In this document: piece by piece, positions 5,586 to 8,904 of the stretch
Position numbering within the stretch: the first letter of the stretch is position 1
Layout: every line of letters begins with the position of its first letter
Source: an uncultured Clostridium sp.
GTDB lineage: Bacteria; Bacillota; Clostridia; TANB77; CAG-508
Assembly: GCA_900553695.1 (NCBI GenBank)
Contig: USEM01000030.1
Coordinates: 1-8,904, forward strand
Direction of reading: 5' to 3'
Length of the DNA stretch: 8,904 bases
The notes under the pieces: generated by a model
The model's input: only the letters and a program-made list of their open reading frames with translations
Database searches by the model: none
What the model was told of the DNA's origin: nothing
Translations under genes and position numbers: made by a program

Positions 5586-5939
5586 ATGTATAAAATTATT
5601 TTTTATCAAAATACTAATGGAGAAAATGAAGTTTTAAATCATATCAATTATTTAAATCAGCATACTAATAAGGATAATAGAATTAAACTTGAAAAGATCA
5701 CTGCCTATATGAGGTTACTGCAAAATAATGGGCTTGCTCTCGGAGAACCTTACATAAAACACCTATGTGATAATCTATGGGAATTGAGACCTTTACGAGA
5801 TAGAATACTATTTGCATATGTTAAGGATAATACATTTTTATTGCTAACATATTTTATCAAAAAAACTCAAAAGACTCCAGCAAGAGAAATTGAAAGGGCA
5901 AAAAAGATGTTAGTAAAATATTTGAAGGAGGGAGATTAG
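5586..5939 (+). CDS. RelE/ParE-superfamily (phage Gp49-like) toxin
   Basis: A 117-residue protein of the Gp49-like/HigB group of RelE-fold toxins, which usually act as ribosome-dependent mRNA endonucleases. Visible family features: beta strand YKIIFYQN at the start, an N-terminal helical hairpin (about 13-48), LWELRPLRDRILFAY (64-78) and TYFIKKTQKTPAREIERAKK (88-107), the usual C-terminal signature with basic residues. The start at 5586 is chosen because AGAAGGAG lies 7 nt before it; an in-frame ATG at 5505 would add 27 residues encoded across the promoter and operator. The stop TAG abuts the antitoxin ATG with no gap. The toxin-first gene order fits HigBA-type modules. Toxic activity is inferred from family and context. 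Confidence 0.83.
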   Translation: MYKIIFYQNTNGENEVLNHINYLNQHTNKDNRIKLEKITAYMRLLQNNGLALGEPYIKHLCDNLWELRPLRDRILFAYVKDNTFLLLTYFIKKTQKTPAREIERAKKMLVKYLKEGD

Positions 5940-6236
5940 ATGGATAAAGAAATTACTTGGAATGATGTTGAGCAAACTTTGAATTTTACACCTGAAGAAG
6001 AAGTTGCAATTCAGCTTGAAATGGATTTAATTCAAGCAACAATTAATACAAGAGAAAGTTTAAAGCTTTCTCAAAGAAAATTAAGCGAAATTTGTGGCCT
6101 AAAACAGCCTGTAATCGCTAGAATAGAAAGCCACACTCGTTCTCCTAAAGTGGCAACATTGTTAAAAATGTTACTACCTATGGGCTACACATTAAAGGTT
6201 GTGCCTATTGATAAAAAAATAATGAAAAAGCAATAA
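5940..6236 (+). CDS. XRE-family HTH antitoxin (HigA-like)
   Basis: A 98-residue protein beginning immediately after the toxin stop, with AGGAGGG 7 nt before its ATG. Residues 1-35 are an acidic helical region; residues about 38-76 form an XRE/Cro-type helix-turn-helix (LKLSQRKLSEICGLKQPVIA, then RIESHTRSPKVATLLKML). The C-terminus GYTLKVVPI is a short strand seen in such antitoxins. It likely neutralises the upstream toxin and represses the operon from the TGATAAC/GTTATCA site at 5537-5556. Genomic role (stabilisation, phage defence) cannot be read from the sequence. Confidence 0.83.
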   Translation: MDKEITWNDVEQTLNFTPEEEVAIQLEMDLIQATINTRESLKLSQRKLSEICGLKQPVIARIESHTRSPKVATLLKMLLPMGYTLKVVPIDKKIMKKQ

Positions 6237-6241
6237 ATTTA

Positions 6242-6250
6242 TGTTATAAT
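6242..6250 (+). promoter_or_regulatory. possible extended -10 promoter of the TetR gene
   Basis: TGTTATAAT (6242-6250) is an extended -10 element, TGn followed by perfect TATAAT, 33 bp before the TetR ATG. No good -35 lies at 16-18 bp upstream, so this is weaker evidence than for the other promoters. I see no clear operator palindrome. Confidence 0.4.
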
Positions 6251-6282
6251 TATTTTATGTTTAATTAACAGGGGGGTGCTTT

Positions 6283-6885
6283 ATGGGTATTACCGAAATT
6301 AGAGAGCCTATTCAAAAACGTTCTATTGAAAAAAAAGAAAAGATAGTAAAAGCTGGTTTTGATTTAATTTGTGAAAATGGATATTATAATATAGATACAT
6401 CTAAAATTGCTAAATCTGCTGGTGTTTCTACCGGTATTGTATATCAATACTTCAAGGATAAACATGATATTTTTATAGCAGGTCTTGAAAAATACGCAGA
6501 TAACATCTTCTACCCTATGCTAAATTTACCTGTTCAAAGTTTTAATAAAAAAGACCTACCTGAGATTTTTAAGAAAATGATAGATAAATATATAGAAAGC
6601 CACAAATTATCTTTATCTGCTCATGAAGAAATTATGGCTATGGTACATTCAGATAAAGATGTAGCTTATTTCTTTTATAAAAGAGAAATGGCACTTACCT
6701 ATAAACTTACAGAAGTTTTAAAACAAAATGGTTTTAACTCTGAAGATTTAAGTGAAAAAGTGCACATTATTATTGGTATAATAGACAACCTATCTCATGA
6801 AATTGTTTACCACAAACATGAAGGGCTTGACTATGATAAAATGAAAACTCTTGTTATAAACAGCATTGTAAGTTTATTATGCTAA
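6283..6885 (+). CDS. TetR/AcrR-family transcriptional regulator
   Basis: A 200-residue DNA-binding repressor of normal TetR length. The N-terminal domain (about 14-62) has the typical order: helix KIVKAGFDLICENGYYN, then the helix-turn-helix DTSKIAKSAGVSTGIVYQYF followed by KDKHDIF, the strongest TetR signature. The rest is a helical ligand-binding domain, not specific enough to name an inducer. ATG at 6283 follows GGGGGG with a 6-nt gap. It follows the antitoxin by 46 bp, so partial cotranscription is possible, but an extended -10 element lies between. Its end overlaps the end of the convergent PAP2-DgkA gene by 9 bp. No divergent target gene is present; the target is unknown. Confidence 0.88.
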   Translation: MGITEIREPIQKRSIEKKEKIVKAGFDLICENGYYNIDTSKIAKSAGVSTGIVYQYFKDKHDIFIAGLEKYADNIFYPMLNLPVQSFNKKDLPEIFKKMIDKYIESHKLSLSAHEEIMAMVHSDKDVAYFFYKREMALTYKLTEVLKQNGFNSEDLSEKVHIIIGIIDNLSHEIVYHKHEGLDYDKMKTLVINSIVSLLC

Positions 6886-7917
6886 ATTAAGTCTATTTAA
6901 TATTTTAGGTACAAAAATTATTAATCCTATTATTGCTGAACCTATTGCTAAAACTAACACTGCACTTGCTGCAACGTCTTTTGCAAGCTTTGCTTTTTCA
7001 TTTCTTTGTGGCATTGCCATATCTACTGTAGCTTCAATTGCAGTGTTAAATAGTTCTCCGCCTATTACTCCTGCAAAGCAAATTATGCATATGATCCATT
7101 CATAAAGATTTATTTTCAAAACAATTCCTGCAAGTATTACAAGTAGCATTATTGTTACATGTATCTTCATGTTTCTTTCTCTTTTAAAAGCTGAAACAAG
7201 TCCCTCACCAGCATACTTAAAACTGTTTGCTATTTTTTTTGTCTTAACCTTTAGCTCTCTTTTTCTCCTTAAACTTGTTTTTGGTTTTTCCTCATCTTTT
7301 ATTATAAACTTATTTACAGCCATTATGTATATTATTAAATATGCAATTGATATTAGAAAACCTCCTAAAACATCACTTGTGTAGTGAACTCCTAAATAAA
7401 TTCTACTTACTCCAATTGTTCCTATTAAAAAGCTCAAAACAACTGTTAAGCTCCATTTTAAATATTTATTGTTTATATATTTCAAACACAAATATATTAA
7501 ATATCCATAAAAAGCCATACTTACCATAGAATGCCCAGAAGGAAAGCTATAGCCAGCTTCCTCAATTATTCTAAATTCCGTAGGACGTGGTCTTTGTAAT
7601 ATTCTTTTTAAAATTTGGTTAAGTACTGTAATTATTGCTAAATTAGAAAAAATTGATATTCCAATTTTCTTGTTTTTTATAAATAATATTAGTATTATTG
7701 TTAGTGTTATTAGAAAAATTGCTCCACCAAGCTGTGTAATTACTTTGGCAACTGGTGTTGCAACATCTCCTATTAAAAATCTTGAAACCAATTCATAGCC
7801 TATAATATCGCCTTTCATTATTTCCTTATGAAAAACATCTTTAGCTAAGGCTAGAAAGCCTATTAAACATGCAAATAATACTATCCATTTAAAATACTTC
7901 TTAAAAAATTCTTTCAT
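6877..7917 (-). CDS. PAP2 phosphatase fused to DgkA-type undecaprenol/diacylglycerol kinase
   Basis: A 346-residue membrane protein with two enzyme domains. Residues about 1-205 are a PAP2 lipid phosphatase with all three motifs: KRILQRPRP (104-112), PSGH (126-129), SR-x5-H-x3-D (171-182). Residues about 225-340 are a DgkA-type lipid kinase: NSFKYAGEGL (231-240), RERN (246-249), GELFNTAIE with Glu288/Glu295 and KD with Asp314; the usual AAGA after it is AASA. In Gram-positive bacteria DgkA acts mainly on undecaprenol, and PAP2 proteins can dephosphorylate undecaprenyl pyrophosphate, so the fusion probably recycles the lipid carrier for cell-wall synthesis. The exact substrates are inference. 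ATG at 7917 follows AAGGGG. The gene converges on tetR with a 9-bp overlap and no terminator between. Confidence 0.88.
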   Translation of the reverse strand: MKEFFKKYFKWIVLFACLIGFLALAKDVFHKEIMKGDIIGYELVSRFLIGDVATPVAKVITQLGGAIFLITLTIILILFIKNKKIGISIFSNLAIITVLNQILKRILQRPRPTEFRIIEEAGYSFPSGHSMVSMAFYGYLIYLCLKYINNKYLKWSLTVVLSFLIGTIGVSRIYLGVHYTSDVLGGFLISIAYLIIYIMAVNKFIIKDEEKPKTSLRRKRELKVKTKKIANSFKYAGEGLVSAFKRERNMKIHVTIMLLVILAGIVLKINLYEWIICIICFAGVIGGELFNTAIEATVDMAMPQRNEKAKLAKDVAASAVLVLAIGSAIIGLIIFVPKILNRLNLA

Positions 7918-7949
7918 TTTTACCCCTTCTAATATTTTTTATTGCATTA

Positions 7950-7978
7950 TTTATACCACAAAAGCGAGTAATTTTCAA
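7950..7978 (-). promoter_or_regulatory. promoter of the PAP2-DgkA gene, embedded in a terminator
   Basis: TTGAAA (7973-7978), 17-bp spacer, TATAAA (7950-7955) with an upstream TGG giving an extended -10. The -35 sits in the loop and arm of the terminator at 7959-7996. It predicts a start about 25 bp before the ATG at 7917. Confidence 0.5.
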
Positions 7979-7996
7979 GGTAATTACTCGCTTTTG
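7959..7996 (-). terminator. Rho-independent terminator after the ABC-2 permease gene
   Basis: A perfect 15-bp stem: CAAAAGCGAGTAATT (7959-7973) against AATTACTCGCTTTTG (7982-7996), loop of 8 nt. On the minus strand it begins 9 bp after the permease stop and ends in CTTTTG. The T run is short but the stem is the strongest in the window. Confidence 0.75.
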
Positions 7997-8004
7997 AATT
8001 TAGT

Positions 8005-8796
8005 TTATTCTACGTTTACTCCCTTTTTAATTTGTCTATTTCCAATTAAGCCATATAAAATATTATATAATGTATATAATACTATACCTCCAAACATTAG
8101 GAATTTCATTGTTTCCTTGTTTGGTGCTTCTACGGTGTTAAATAAATTCATTATGTTTTTATTAAATAGTCCTGCAATATATAGAAGTAGAACTGTTGTT
8201 ATGCTCATTGCTATAAATAGAACTATGCCATATATTACTGATTTTATTATTCTTTTGTTGTTTGATTTATGTCCTAAAATTATGCCTAGGTATCCACACA
8301 TTAGTATGAATATAAATTCCAAAATTAGTATTATTGCTATTACTGCAACTACTGCTCCTGCTTTCATTTCAAGAAGTGTAGCAACTGGAGTTATTGCTTG
8401 TTTTACAAATTCAAAATTTGCCTTTGTTCCATATGCTATTACAATGCATGCAAAAATTATAGTAAATGAAAGTAGCATAAGAATTATTCCTGTTAATACT
8501 TTTGCTAAAAATATTGTTCCATTTTTTACTGGCAATGTATGTGTTAAATAAGATTCATCTTTGTAAATATTTCTTATAAATCTTACCCAACATCTCATAA
8601 GCGAATTAATTACAATGCTTGCCATCATTGAAATTGCTACCCCAGAACATATTTGTGTTATAACTGTAAACACTATTGAATTTTGAATATTGCCCATAAG
8701 CCTTGTTGCCACTGAAAAAATAAGCCCTAATATATAGAATACAAGTAGTGGTTTACACACCCATTTAAAATCATATTTCATTACTTTTCCTAACAT
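8005..8796 (-). CDS. ABC-2-type transporter permease
   Basis: A 263-residue membrane protein with about six hydrophobic segments. It has the cytoplasmic stretch between the second and third segments (about 66-95, RFIRNIYKDESYLTHTLPV) typical of ABC-2 permeases, whose YLTHTLPV-like motif is common in Clostridia. It pairs with the ATPase encoded just upstream: the ATPase stop overlaps the permease start (8790-8796), and AGGAGG (8805-8810) inside the ATPase gene is 8 nt before the ATG. Translational coupling is therefore likely. It would export a lipid, peptide or drug; the substrate cannot be told. The gene ends 9 bp before a strong terminator. Confidence 0.8.
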   Translation of the reverse strand: MLGKVMKYDFKWVCKPLLVFYILGLIFSVATRLMGNIQNSIVFTVITQICSGVAISMMASIVINSLMRCWVRFIRNIYKDESYLTHTLPVKNGTIFLAKVLTGIILMLLSFTIIFACIVIAYGTKANFEFVKQAITPVATLLEMKAGAVVAVIAIILILEFIFILMCGYLGIILGHKSNNKRIIKSVIYGIVLFIAMSITTVLLLYIAGLFNKNIMNLFNTVEAPNKETMKFLMFGGIVLYTLYNILYGLIGNRQIKKGVNVE

Positions 8797-8904
8797 TTAA
8801 AATACCTCCTAAATATTTCATCTATTGAACTCTTTTCTTTTTCTCTTAGTTCATCTGCTGGTGAGGTTAATATTATTTTTCCGTCATTCATAAATATTAC
8901 CTCG
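8790..8904 (-). CDS. ABC transporter ATP-binding protein, C-terminal 37 codons
   Basis: Only the end of this gene is in the window. The fragment reads EVIFMNDGKIIL, TSPADELRE, then SSIDEIFRRYFKC and TAG at 8790-8792. This matches the end of ABC-2-type ATPases: the strand after the H-loop (x-V-x-x-M-x-x-G-K-I-I-L), an x-P-x-D-E-L helix and a terminal SIDEIFRRYF helix. Walker A, signature and Walker B motifs lie beyond the edge. It shares a 7-bp overlap with the permease gene. Its coding-strand CGG trinucleotide is out of frame (GAC GGA) and does not break the frame. Confidence 0.75.
   Translation of the reverse strand, partial: EVIFMNDGKIILTSPADELREKEKSSIDEIFRRYFKC

Overview
The window is AT-rich, with A/T-ending codons, strong purine Shine-Dalgarno sites (AGGAGG/GGGGG types) and TTGACA/TATAAT-like promoters. 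It carries a prepilin-like protein ending in a formylglycine-generating-enzyme (FGE) fold with a diversity-generating-retroelement-like C-terminus. Together these suggest a low-GC Bacillota, most likely an uncultured gut-type Clostridia; the assignment is inference.

Layout, left to right: (1) a broken gene for a secreted ubiquitin-like protein (minus strand, runs off the left edge); (2) a copper-type P-type ATPase (copA-like) behind a small CmpB/DUF1113-type membrane protein, probably one operon; (3) a prepilin-like/FGE-fold protein with a GC-rich, variable-region-like 3' end, behind a long structured leader that holds a 19-codon upstream ORF; (4) on the plus strand, a RelE/Gp49-type toxin and XRE antitoxin with an operator-like palindrome in their promoter, then a TetR regulator; (5) a PAP2 phosphatase-DgkA kinase fusion, convergent with tetR; (6) an ABC-2 permease and the tail of its ATPase.

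The main result concerns reading frame. CopA is split into three frame breaks and the FGE-fold protein has one. All four breaks fall exactly on an in-frame CGG codon, and skipping its C (C|GGA, C|GGA, C|GGA, C|GGC) restores the conserved protein and inserts a glycine. CopA becomes 732 residues with CxxC, TGES, CPC, DKTGT, GDGIND and the terminal MxxSS all in one frame. The FGE-fold protein becomes 439 residues ending in a typical RGG...FRSAL tail. I found no other in-frame CGG in any gene of the window, while CGG trinucleotides in other phases (ACG GAA, GGC GGA, AAC GGA and others) cause no break. This fits CGG acting as a +1 frameshift or quadruplet (CGGN = Gly) signal rather than as arginine. 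Four coincident insertion errors or mutations are the competing explanation.

The ubiquitin-like gene has a different break, without CGG, best explained by a deletion between short direct repeats. No tRNA, rRNA, CRISPR array, transposase or reverse transcriptase is visible in the window.
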